Positions 22,078 through 29,742 of a DNA stretch of 64,000 nt are shown one piece after another. Below the pieces are notes generated by a model, which was not told where the DNA came from, made no database searches, and saw only the letters and a program-made list of their open reading frames with translations. The stretch is from contig CAYTHO010000004.1 in NCBI GenBank assembly GCA_964437595.1, positions 76,490-140,489 on the forward strand. Reading direction: 5' to 3'. The DNA comes from DSYU01 sp964437595 (lineage in GTDB: Bacteria > Chloroflexota > Anaerolineae > Anaerolineales > Anaerolineaceae). Made by a program: the position numbers and the translations under genes. The stretch's first letter is position 1; each line of letters begins with the position of its first letter.

Positions 22078-23661
22078 TCAGTTCCCCTCCGCTTTCGCAA
22101 TTTCCGGCTCGCCTGGCTGTGCTGGAGGGGCTTCTGTTCCGTTCTCCATTCGGGTGGACGTGGCCGGCAATAGGCCTTCCGGGCGCAGGATCATCATGAT
22201 CACCAGAAGCACGCCGAAGAACATTAGGCGGTAAATATCCAGCTCGCGCAGCATTTCAGGCAGTCCCTTCAGCGCGAATGAGCCCAGGATCACGCCGGGG
22301 ATGCTGCCCATGCCGCCGACGATCACGAGGCACAAGACATTGATGGAAACCATCAGTACATGATCTTCCGGGCCGGTGAACTGGTTGCGCGAGGCAAACA
22401 GCACACCCCCCAACCCGGCAAATGCCGCGCCAATCGCCAGCGCCAGCAGCTTGGACTGGAAGGTATTGATGCCGGTGGCGCGCGCGGCCACTTCATCCTC
22501 GCGGATAGCTACCCAGGCACGCCCGGCACGCGAATTTTGCAGCCGGTTGGTGACAAAGATGATCAATGCCACGGCCAGAAATATCAGATACATGAAATCA
22601 ACATCGGTGTTGAAGGGCTTCCCGAACAGCGTGGGCGCGCCGATATTGGGCACCCCCCGGGGCCCACCGGTATATGGGGACATCAGATCACTCTGCATCA
22701 AGATGCGGATGATTTCACCAAAACCGAGGGTGACGATGGCCAGGTAGTCGCCGCGAAGGCGCAAGATGGGCAGTCCAAGCAAAACGCCCGTGAGGGCAGC
22801 AAGGGCAATGCCAATGATCAGTACCACCCAGAAATCCCAGCGGAGGTTGTGAGGCGTAGGCGCGGTGAGCAGGGCCACAGTGTAAGCGCCGATGGCGAAG
22901 AAGGCCACGTACCCCAACACGAGCTGCCCGGCCAGGCCGACGATGATATTCAGGCCCAGACCAAGGATGACGTAAATGCCAACCGTGCCGATGATGTAAT
23001 TCCAGTAGGAACCCCAGGCGCGGGGCAGGAGGAACAATACAATGGCGATCAGCAAGTAAAGGATGTAAATGGCATAGGGCTTGGCGCGCAGCCAACGGAC
23101 AGCGGAGTGGTTGCTGACCGCACTCGTTAGGTTTCGCACCCATTGGCGCAGGCGCTGCCCAAGCGATATCTTGCGAATGCCGTAGGCCAGCAGCCCGCCC
23201 AGCAGGGCCATACCCACCAGTAACAGCAGGTGAATGGCGAACGCGACCCATGGCCCCTGCCGAAACAGGAAGATACGCATCGATTCTGGGGAAACCATGG
23301 CCAGGTAGGCGCGCGGGTCGATTTCTTGCGCCAGCAGGGCGCCGTAAATTAGAGAGAAAATGCCTACTACCAGGCCGGTCAGTCCGCCCGCGGTCAGGCT
23401 GGAGGCGATTACGTCTTTGAGCGGGTCTGCCTGCGCTACGGGTCGGGCAGCCAGCGTGCCGTTCCATAGGCCCAGGAGCGACATGAAGATGACGAAAAAC
23501 GTCAGGTTGCTCTGCACTGCGGATGGCGGCTGCCCGAGAATGCGCGCTACCAACGCCGCGCCGGTCAGGGTGAAACCGATCAAAGCCAGGAAGACGATAA
23601 CAACGGAGAAAATGATCCCTGCGTTGATACCATTTCGGATGGATTTGGATTTGGTGATCAT
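22078..23661 (-). CDS. livM: Branched-chain amino acid ABC transporter permease LivM-type
   Basis: 527 residues, well above the usual 300-430. The permease domain proper fills about 205-510 (GLGLNIIVGLAGQLVLGYVAFFAIGAY, LRLRGDYLAIVTLGFGEIIRI, the conserved ATPase-contacting RAWVAIREDEVAA). Residues 1-205 add about five hydrophobic helices not needed in standard LivM. GAGGAG precedes the ATG. The tail is Pro/Glu-rich. Substrate may be branched-chain amino acids, amides or urea; sequence alone does not decide. Confidence 0.92.
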   Translation of the reverse strand: MITKSKSIRNGINAGIIFSVVIVFLALIGFTLTGAALVARILGQPPSAVQSNLTFFVIFMSLLGLWNGTLAARPVAQADPLKDVIASSLTAGGLTGLVVGIFSLIYGALLAQEIDPRAYLAMVSPESMRIFLFRQGPWVAFAIHLLLLVGMALLGGLLAYGIRKISLGQRLRQWVRNLTSAVSNHSAVRWLRAKPYAIYILYLLIAIVLFLLPRAWGSYWNYIIGTVGIYVILGLGLNIIVGLAGQLVLGYVAFFAIGAYTVALLTAPTPHNLRWDFWVVLIIGIALAALTGVLLGLPILRLRGDYLAIVTLGFGEIIRILMQSDLMSPYTGGPRGVPNIGAPTLFGKPFNTDVDFMYLIFLAVALIIFVTNRLQNSRAGRAWVAIREDEVAARATGINTFQSKLLALAIGAAFAGLGGVLFASRNQFTGPEDHVLMVSINVLCLVIVGGMGSIPGVILGSFALKGLPEMLRELDIYRLMFFGVLLVIMMILRPEGLLPATSTRMENGTEAPPAQPGEPEIAKAEGN

Positions 23662-24770
23662 TAGATTTTCTCCTCTGAAAGCACCTCGCCCAGGATGCCC
23701 GAGGGGCGGAAAATGAGCACCAGAACCAGGATGGAGAATGAGATAACATCCTTAAGCTGGAAATCGATGCCAAGCGCAGCCGGCCCCAAAGATTCGAGGA
23801 TACCGAGGAATAAGCCGCCGATCATGGCCCCGGGGATATTGCCAATACCGCCCAGAACCGCCGCGGTGAATGCTTTAATGCCTGGAATAAAGCCGATGAA
23901 GTAGTACACAATGCCCTGGTGGATGCCCCACATTACGCCAGCGGCACCCGCCAGGATACCGCTGATGATGAATGTGCGGCTGATCACTGCGTCGACATCG
24001 ATGCCCATCAGCGCGGCGGTTTTCTTGTCCTGCGCCACAGCGCGCATGGAGCGGCCCAGCTTGGTACGCTGCACCAGCAAGTACAGCCCGATCATCAGCA
24101 AAACCGACAGGATAAACGAGAACACGCCGGTATAGGTGATGACCACGGTGCTGTCCGCGATGGGGATGTTCCAACCCTGGCCGCGGGTCAGGATTTCAGG
24201 GTTGCTGTAGTTGCGGCGCTGCGGACCAAAAAGCAGTTGGGCGGCATTTTCCAGGAAAATGGAGGCGCCAATAGCGCTGATGAGCGGCACCAGGCGCGGC
24301 GCGGTGCGCAGCGGGCGGTAAGCAAAGCGCTCCAGAAAATACCCGGAGCCAGAAGCAACCAGCATGCCAACAAGAAAGGCAATGATGACGGAAATGATCG
24401 GCTGGGCGTTAATGAAGGTTAATTCTGGATCAGCAGCCGTAGGTGCAGGGATGACTTTCAGCGCTTCAAAAACAAAGTATCCAGCGAAAGCGCCCAACAT
24501 CATCACATCACCGTGGGCAAAGTTGATCATGAACAAAATACCATAAACCAGGGTGTAACCAATGGCGATCAAGGCATACATACCACCCAGGATTAAACCT
24601 GTAATCCCAAACCGTACCCAGGTGTCTAGACCATATACCGGGTTCACGATATTTACCGCATAAAACCTCCAGAAGAAAAGCGCCAAAATGATGGCGCCCA
24701 GCACCCAACGAATAATATTGTTCAGGTTTTTGCTGTTCTGAAGGGGGATGGTCAACCGGTTTAGACTCAT
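23661..24770 (-). CDS. livH: Branched-chain amino acid ABC transporter permease LivH-type
   Basis: 369 residues, with about 60 extra N-terminal residues including a helix (23-42) before the LivH core (LILGGMYALIAIGYTLVYGILFMINFAHGD). The cytoplasmic coupling loop RAVAQDKKTAALMGID is clear. Its stop overlaps the livM start by one base (TAATG), so the permeases are made together. It follows the binding-protein gene at a distance of 131 bases that contains a partial terminator. Confidence 0.94.
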   Translation of the reverse strand: MSLNRLTIPLQNSKNLNNIIRWVLGAIILALFFWRFYAVNIVNPVYGLDTWVRFGITGLILGGMYALIAIGYTLVYGILFMINFAHGDVMMLGAFAGYFVFEALKVIPAPTAADPELTFINAQPIISVIIAFLVGMLVASGSGYFLERFAYRPLRTAPRLVPLISAIGASIFLENAAQLLFGPQRRNYSNPEILTRGQGWNIPIADSTVVITYTGVFSFILSVLLMIGLYLLVQRTKLGRSMRAVAQDKKTAALMGIDVDAVISRTFIISGILAGAAGVMWGIHQGIVYYFIGFIPGIKAFTAAVLGGIGNIPGAMIGGLFLGILESLGPAALGIDFQLKDVISFSILVLVLIFRPSGILGEVLSEEKI

Positions 24771-24802
24771 TTTTTACGTTTTCCGTGGAGATGTATTGTC
24801 TT

Positions 24803-24878
24803 GCACAAAAAAGGGTTGTGGTGGAAAGGATCCACCATGAAGTGGCATCGCCACCCTGGCGTTGATCCTTTCCACCAC
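24803..24878 (-). terminator. Long stem-loop with U-run between livK and livH
   Basis: On the minus strand GTGGTGGAAAGGATC (24864-24878) pairs perfectly with GATCCTTTCCACCAC (24818-24832), enclosing a further hairpin-rich 31-base loop and followed by AACCCTTTTTT. It probably stops part of the transcripts or protects livK mRNA, so that the binding protein outnumbers the membrane complex. Confidence 0.75.
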
Positions 24879-24901
24879 GAGTTATTTCGCAGATCGCAAG
24901 C

Positions 24902-26104
24902 TTACTTGGCCGCCGACCAGGCGCCGTCCTTTACGATGTAGAAGATCGGGCCGGAGGCGTTGCATTCGCCAACCGCGTCGCAGGTAATGGTGCCGCCCAG
25001 ACCCTTGTGGTCCTTGGTGGTGCGGACTGCTTCAACCAGCTTGCCGCGCGGGATCGACAGGCTGCCGTCAGCGTTTTTGACGGCTACCTTCTTGACAGCG
25101 GCAACCAGAGCCGCAGCGGAGTCGTAGGCGTTCCAGGTGAAGGGGGAGAGTTCTCCCGCTTTTTTACCGAATTTGGCCTGGTACTTGGCATTGAAGGCTT
25201 CCACCTCAGGAGAGGCAGCCGGGACCAGCGCCACTGCGTACGATCCTTCGCCATTCGGGCCGGTGCGGTCGATGAAATCCGCGCCATAGGTGCCGTCACA
25301 GCCGAAGAAGATGACTCCCTGCAGGCCGGACTGTCCCATCTGATTCACGAGAACAACAGCTTCCTGAACGTAGCCGCCATAATAGATAACTTCCGGTTTC
25401 TTTGCGGCGATCGAGGAAAGCGGAGCGGTGTAATCTGTTTCAGCCGGGGTGATGGCAACTTCATCGACAATTGTGCCGCCGAGTTCCTTAAAGCGGGCGG
25501 CTACCGTGTCTGCCAGGCCCTTACCGTATGCCTGACCGTCATGCATGGTGGCGATGTTCTTCTTGCCGAGCGTGTTGAAAATGTATTCCGCGGCGAACTT
25601 GCCCTGGGCCGCATCGGTGAAGGCTACACGGTTGAAGACCTTGGAGCCCTGCTGGGTGAGGGGAGGGTTGGTGGCGGAAGGCGACATCATGGGGATGCCG
25701 ATTTTTTCGTAGATGGGCATCGCGGATGCCGTGGCGCCGGAGAAAATGTGACCGGCAACAGCTACGATGGTGGGATCAGCAACGAGTTTATTGGCAACTG
25801 CCGCGCCACCCTCGGGGGTGCCGCCATCATCCTCAGCAACCAGTTCGAACTTGAAACCTTCCAGTTCACCAGCATCTTCAATGGCGATTTGCGCGCCCTG
25901 AGAGATATCGATACCGAACTGGGCATTGTCACCGGTCATGGGGGCGCCCATGCCGATTTTGATCGTCTGGCCAGCGGGGATTTTCGCGCAGCCAAAAGCA
26001 TCTCCCGCGCAGGCATCAGCAGCCGGTTGGGCCGCTGGCTGGCAGCTGGCCAAAACCATGGACAGCAGCACAAAAACCGTCAAAACGATATAGCGAGCTT
26101 TCAT
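24902..26104 (-). CDS. livK: Branched-chain amino acid-type substrate-binding lipoprotein
   Basis: 400 residues from ATG 26104 (GGAG about 10 bases upstream). Signal peptide 1-20 ends in the lipobox LAS-C21, so the mature protein is lipid-anchored outside the membrane. The periplasmic-binding type I fold is recognisable from IKIGMGAPMTGDNAQFG, AVAGHIFSGATASAMPIYEKIGIPMMSPSATNP and YTAPLSSIAAKKPEVIYYGG. It delivers ligand to LivHM. A short Gln/Ala/Pro linker after C21 and an unusual cysteine pair (DACAGDAFGCAKI) precede the fold. Confidence 0.94.
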   Translation of the reverse strand: MKARYIVLTVFVLLSMVLASCQPAAQPAADACAGDAFGCAKIPAGQTIKIGMGAPMTGDNAQFGIDISQGAQIAIEDAGELEGFKFELVAEDDGGTPEGGAAVANKLVADPTIVAVAGHIFSGATASAMPIYEKIGIPMMSPSATNPPLTQQGSKVFNRVAFTDAAQGKFAAEYIFNTLGKKNIATMHDGQAYGKGLADTVAARFKELGGTIVDEVAITPAETDYTAPLSSIAAKKPEVIYYGGYVQEAVVLVNQMGQSGLQGVIFFGCDGTYGADFIDRTGPNGEGSYAVALVPAASPEVEAFNAKYQAKFGKKAGELSPFTWNAYDSAAALVAAVKKVAVKNADGSLSIPRGKLVEAVRTTKDHKGLGGTITCDAVGECNASGPIFYIVKDGAWSAAK

Positions 26105-26425
26105 CTTCTGTTCTCCTTCTTTCTTTGTGAATGTATTCCGATACCAACAATGAAAAACACTTGAAATTTTGGGCATTGTTGTGTTTGTGCATCTGGTTTC
26201 TCAATGGGAAAAAAGCGATACCCCGGAGATGTACCTTCAGCGGTTCCCTCCTTTCAAAGCATTCGACCTCTTCGCCTCGCATCAGATTTGGCGTAGATCT
26301 TCAATGGATTGTGGTATTGAAAGGACTTCTCGCAGTTCCTGGTCAATGCGTGCGGTCTTGACTGGGAAACCAGGGCCAGTGTGCGTATTTCGGCGTGTAC
26401 ACTAAAGGTGCGAGATATTTTGCCG
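26105..26425 (-). promoter_or_regulatory. Long 5' leader of livK
   Basis: Between the predicted transcription start (about 26420) and the livK ATG lie about 315 bases without a convincing gene. A segment on the minus strand has GAAAGGAGGGAACC and GAAGG boxes like an ordered RNA domain, and a run of six T (CGCTTTTTTCCC) follows. I do not recognise it as a named riboswitch. A long leader in front of an amino-acid uptake gene is compatible with riboswitch or attenuation control. Confidence 0.4.
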
Positions 26426-26454
26426 ATGATATATATAATTGAAAGATTTGTCAA
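26426..26454 (-). promoter_or_regulatory. Promoter of liv operon
   Basis: On the minus strand TTGACA (26449-26454), 17-base spacer, TATCAT (26426-26431). Confidence 0.75.
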
Positions 26455-26530
26455 TAGGTAGACAAAACTTTTTCCTATTCGGAAAAGGTTGCCGCCGAAA
26501 TTGCCGATTCTTTCAGTCTTTTCCGGAAAG

Positions 26531-27733
26531 TCAATCAGGATTCTTTTGCGTCAACGGCAGCTGCACCGTAAAGGTTGTACCTACGTTGAGCGTGCTTTCT
26601 ACCTCGATCGTTCCATTATGCATTTCGATAATCCGCCGGCTGATCGACAAGCCCAGCCCCGTTCCGGCGATCGAGCGTTCTACGTTGCTGGCTCGGAAGA
26701 AGCGTGTGAACAGCTTCGATACCTGATCAGGAGGAATGCCGACTCCTGTATCCTGAACGGAAAAGAATAATTGATCCTCGGCTGCCCAGGCGCGGAGATA
26801 AACTTTTCCATTTGCGCAGTTGTATTTCACTGCGTTATTTAGCAGGTTCAACAGCGCCTGCTTGAGCTTATCCCGATCGGCTTCCAGGGCAGGCAGGGTA
26901 TCCGGCGCTTCGATGTACGTTTCAATACCTCGTTCAGCGGCCTTGATTTTGGCCACTTGCATGCACTCTTCCATGAATGCGCGAAAATCAAAGGCTGTGG
27001 GATTAATGCTGGCTCTGCCAGACTGCAGGCTGGCCAGGTCCAGGAAGATGGATGACAGTTCGTTCAGGCGCTGGGTCTCCTGGTGGATGGTCTGCGCCAG
27101 GCGCAGGCGCTGCTCGGCAGCCAGCTCAGGCCGCTGGAGCAGGTAGGAGGCAGTAAAGAGGGATGACATGGGCGTGCGCAGCTCGTGGACAAACTCCGCG
27201 ATCAAATCGGACTGCTGGAAAAGGCGGCTGTTTTCAATGGCAACAGCAGCCTGAGCCGCAAGCGCCAGCAGAATTTCCTGGTCATCATCATTGAAGCCGC
27301 CGCTGCGTTTATTTAATACTTCCAGCACGCCGATCAGTTTCTGCTTGGCAATCAGCGGCACGGCGATAATGGAGCGGCTGTCAAAGTTTACTTTCTGGTC
27401 GATGTCATCAAAATGGCGTTTGTCCGCGTTGACGTTGTTGACAATTTGTGGAACGCGGTTTACCGCAACCCACCCGGCAATACTTTCTTCAGGGATGAAC
27501 AGCTTTTGCAGCATGGGCGAACTTTCAACGTTGGTCGCCGTTTCAAAATACAGGCGGTGCGTGTGCGGGTCGTGGAGGATGATGGAGGCTTCTTCGGCGT
27601 CCACCAGGTCAACTGCCACATCCATGATGCTTTTGAGGAGGGATTCGAGGTCCAGGTTGGAAGTCAGGTTGTGGGATACTTGCACGACCCGCTGGTATTG
27701 TTTCAACAAATGAGAAGTAGAGGCATCTTTCAT
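26531..27733 (-). CDS. GAF-domain sensor histidine kinase
   Basis: 400 residues, soluble: a short N-terminal helix, a GAF domain (about 28-168, ASIILHDPHTHRLYF and IIAVPLIAKQKLIGVLEV), HisKA with the phospho-acceptor H183 in FVHELRTPM, and HATPase_c (N-box NLLNNAVKYN, G1 DTGVGIP, G2 GTGLGLSISRRIIEMH). No membrane helix or signal peptide, so it senses an intracellular signal or partner. Its ATG overlaps the sirtuin stop (ATGA), placing it third in a coupled operon with a receiver-ATPase protein, an obvious phosphotransfer partner. Confidence 0.93.
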   Translation of the reverse strand: MKDASTSHLLKQYQRVVQVSHNLTSNLDLESLLKSIMDVAVDLVDAEEASIILHDPHTHRLYFETATNVESSPMLQKLFIPEESIAGWVAVNRVPQIVNNVNADKRHFDDIDQKVNFDSRSIIAVPLIAKQKLIGVLEVLNKRSGGFNDDDQEILLALAAQAAVAIENSRLFQQSDLIAEFVHELRTPMSSLFTASYLLQRPELAAEQRLRLAQTIHQETQRLNELSSIFLDLASLQSGRASINPTAFDFRAFMEECMQVAKIKAAERGIETYIEAPDTLPALEADRDKLKQALLNLLNNAVKYNCANGKVYLRAWAAEDQLFFSVQDTGVGIPPDQVSKLFTRFFRASNVERSIAGTGLGLSISRRIIEMHNGTIEVESTLNVGTTFTVQLPLTQKNPD

Positions 27734-28533
27734 AAGATCATCCTCGCAATTTGGGGCAGCGCTTCGGCGACATTATACGGCAGCAGAACCTCTGCATACT
27801 CGTCCAGAAACGTTGGGGTTAAATTGTTGATGATCAGGTGCGCGCCGTGTTCCACGCCGAGTTCTGGCAGGGATGCCGCGGGCCAGACCTGGAGCGAAGA
27901 CCCGGCAACAAGCACAACATCAGCGCGTTTGCAATGTTCTTCGGCCCCCTGCCAGGTATCAAAAGGCAGCATCTCTCCGAATAGAACAATATCGGGCTTC
28001 AACACCTGGGCGCAGTCCGAACAGCGGGGGAGATGGTCGGAGACCAAATCCTCGCTGCCCTGTAGGGCACCTTCGATTTCCGCGCGAAAATTTTCTGCTT
28101 CCCAGGTTCGGTGGCATTTTGGGCAGGTGACTGTGCGAAGCGATCCATGAACTTCGTAAATATTCTTAGATCCTGCCCGCTGGTGCAGATTATCGATGTT
28201 CTGGGTGATGAGAGCTTTGATTATGCCGGCTTCTTCAAGCTGCGCCAGGGCAATGTGGGCGGGGTTGGGCTGGGCGGCCCAGATATTTTTCAGCAGCGGG
28301 CGAAGCCAGTTGTAGAAGCGTTCCGGGTGAGATTGGAATACGCCCAGCGAGGAAACATCCATGGGGTTTGATTTTTCCCACAGACCGGTTCCTCGCGAGC
28401 GGAAATCGGGGATGCCCGAGGGGGTGGAAATGCCGGCGCCGGTGAACACCACGGCATGGCGCGCTGAGCGCAGCAGCCGGGCAGCGTCTTTCAGGGCGGA
28501 TTCGTCTGACGGTGTACTGCCGGGACTGCTCAT
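27730..28533 (-). CDS. Sir2-family NAD-dependent protein deacylase
   Basis: 267 residues. NAD-binding GAGISTPSGIPDFR (32-45), TQNIDNLH (110-117) and the catalytic H129 in YEVHGSL are intact; four zinc cysteines C137, C140, C171 and C174 are present. It removes acyl groups from lysines using NAD. CobB-like by size. The class-III desuccinylase Tyr/Arg pair is not obvious, so simple deacetylase activity is more likely. It overlaps its neighbours by four bases on both sides (ATGA), an unusual partnership for a sirtuin and a two-component pair. Confidence 0.93.
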   Translation of the reverse strand: MSSPGSTPSDESALKDAARLLRSARHAVVFTGAGISTPSGIPDFRSRGTGLWEKSNPMDVSSLGVFQSHPERFYNWLRPLLKNIWAAQPNPAHIALAQLEEAGIIKALITQNIDNLHQRAGSKNIYEVHGSLRTVTCPKCHRTWEAENFRAEIEGALQGSEDLVSDHLPRCSDCAQVLKPDIVLFGEMLPFDTWQGAEEHCKRADVVLVAGSSLQVWPAASLPELGVEHGAHLIINNLTPTFLDEYAEVLLPYNVAEALPQIARMIL

Positions 28534-29675
28534 ACCGGTACCCGTTGAATCAGCCGCTCAGCCAGGCTGCTGTACTGCTGGCCGAGCACTCCTCCTATCT
28601 GTACCTGGATTAATGGTATATTGCGGTTCGCGGCCTGGAAGGCAATTTCAGGCGCGGGCGGGATGACTTGAGCTACCGGAACGCCGAGGGTCTCTTGCAT
28701 TTGCGCCAGGGAGAGTTGAACATCGGCGCGAATGCGATTGATGCTGACGACCGACATGAGCTTGGACCGTCCAAAGCCTTTGCTGCCTAAATCATCGATC
28801 AGGAAACGCGTGCGCTGAACGTTGGCCGGGAACGGAGCGGTGACAACGATCACTTCGTTGCACTGGTTCAACAGCATATCATAACCGGGGATATAGTTCG
28901 TGCCGATATCCAGCAGAACCAGTTTTGCCAGCAGCGGCAGGTTTTCCACTACCGATTCGAGCTGGTCGGTGGCGCCCATCAGTTCAGAGTCTTTTGCCTT
29001 GGGGGAAGCCATGAGCAGCCGGATGCCCGAAGGCATGCGTGCAAGTTCGTTTTCGATGGCAGCCGCGGTGATATCTTGAGCGCGCATCTGCATTAAATGC
29101 GACAGGCCGTCGGTAAGGTTATTTCCCAATTCAATACCCCAGGTACCCTGACCAGGGCGCACTTCGGCGGCGATGACTTCCGCTTTTGTTTTTTGGTGAA
29201 AAGCGATTGCCAGGTTCAATGCTAACGTTGAGACGCCTTCACCGCCCTTGGCGGCCAGAACGCCAATCACATACCCCCGTTCTCGAGAGGTGGCCGTGCG
29301 GGTTTTGCTGCGCTGGAGCAGCGCGCGCATGTGGGCCGTCAGCTCGGCAGGGTGGATGGGCTTGGTCAGGTAATCATCTACGCCAGCTTCATACCCGGAG
29401 ATCTTATCATCCACCTGGGTCTTGGCGGTAAACATCAGAATGGGAATATTGGCTGTTTCGGAATCCCGGCGCAAGCGGCGGGTGACTTCGTAGCCATCGA
29501 GATCAGGCATCATCACATCCAGGAGGATGACATCTGGGTGCTCAGAGTGGGCCATTTGCAGCGCCTGCGCGCCGTTATTGGCAGCCAGAATCTTATAACC
29601 CTGGCGTTCCAACATCAGGCCAACCAGCCGCAGGGTTTGAACGTCGTCATCTACGATCAATACTTTGTCTGCCAT
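28530..29675 (-). CDS. Receiver domain fused to TadZ/CpaE-like ATPase
   Basis: 381 residues from ATG 29675 (AAGGG upstream). Residues 3-122 are a full CheY-type receiver with D9/D10/D11, phospho-acceptor D53 (VILLDVMMPDLDG), T84 region MFTAKT and K105. Residues 134-381 are a MinD/ParA-type fold beginning VIGVLAAKGGEGVSTLALNLA; the signature lysine K143 is kept but the second P-loop lysine is replaced by V148, as in atypical Walker A proteins of the TadZ/CpaE group. These position machinery at the pole in other bacteria, but no tad/pilus genes adjoin. First gene of the operon with sirtuin and kinase. Confidence 0.88.
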   Translation of the reverse strand: MADKVLIVDDDVQTLRLVGLMLERQGYKILAANNGAQALQMAHSEHPDVILLDVMMPDLDGYEVTRRLRRDSETANIPILMFTAKTQVDDKISGYEAGVDDYLTKPIHPAELTAHMRALLQRSKTRTATSRERGYVIGVLAAKGGEGVSTLALNLAIAFHQKTKAEVIAAEVRPGQGTWGIELGNNLTDGLSHLMQMRAQDITAAAIENELARMPSGIRLLMASPKAKDSELMGATDQLESVVENLPLLAKLVLLDIGTNYIPGYDMLLNQCNEVIVVTAPFPANVQRTRFLIDDLGSKGFGRSKLMSVVSINRIRADVQLSLAQMQETLGVPVAQVIPPAPEIAFQAANRNIPLIQVQIGGVLGQQYSSLAERLIQRVPV

Positions 29676-29742
29676 AGCGTGATTTCCCTTCTCGATGGAT
29701 GGACTCTCACTATATTGTACAACAGAAATCAAGAGCAGTAGG

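Noticed and set aside
22360..23130. 256-codon open frame antisense to livM
   Set aside because: Gln/Asp-rich sequence of a kind produced by reversing membrane-helix codons; no domain.
25007..26164. 385-codon open frame antisense to livK
   Set aside because: Shadow of a strongly supported gene.
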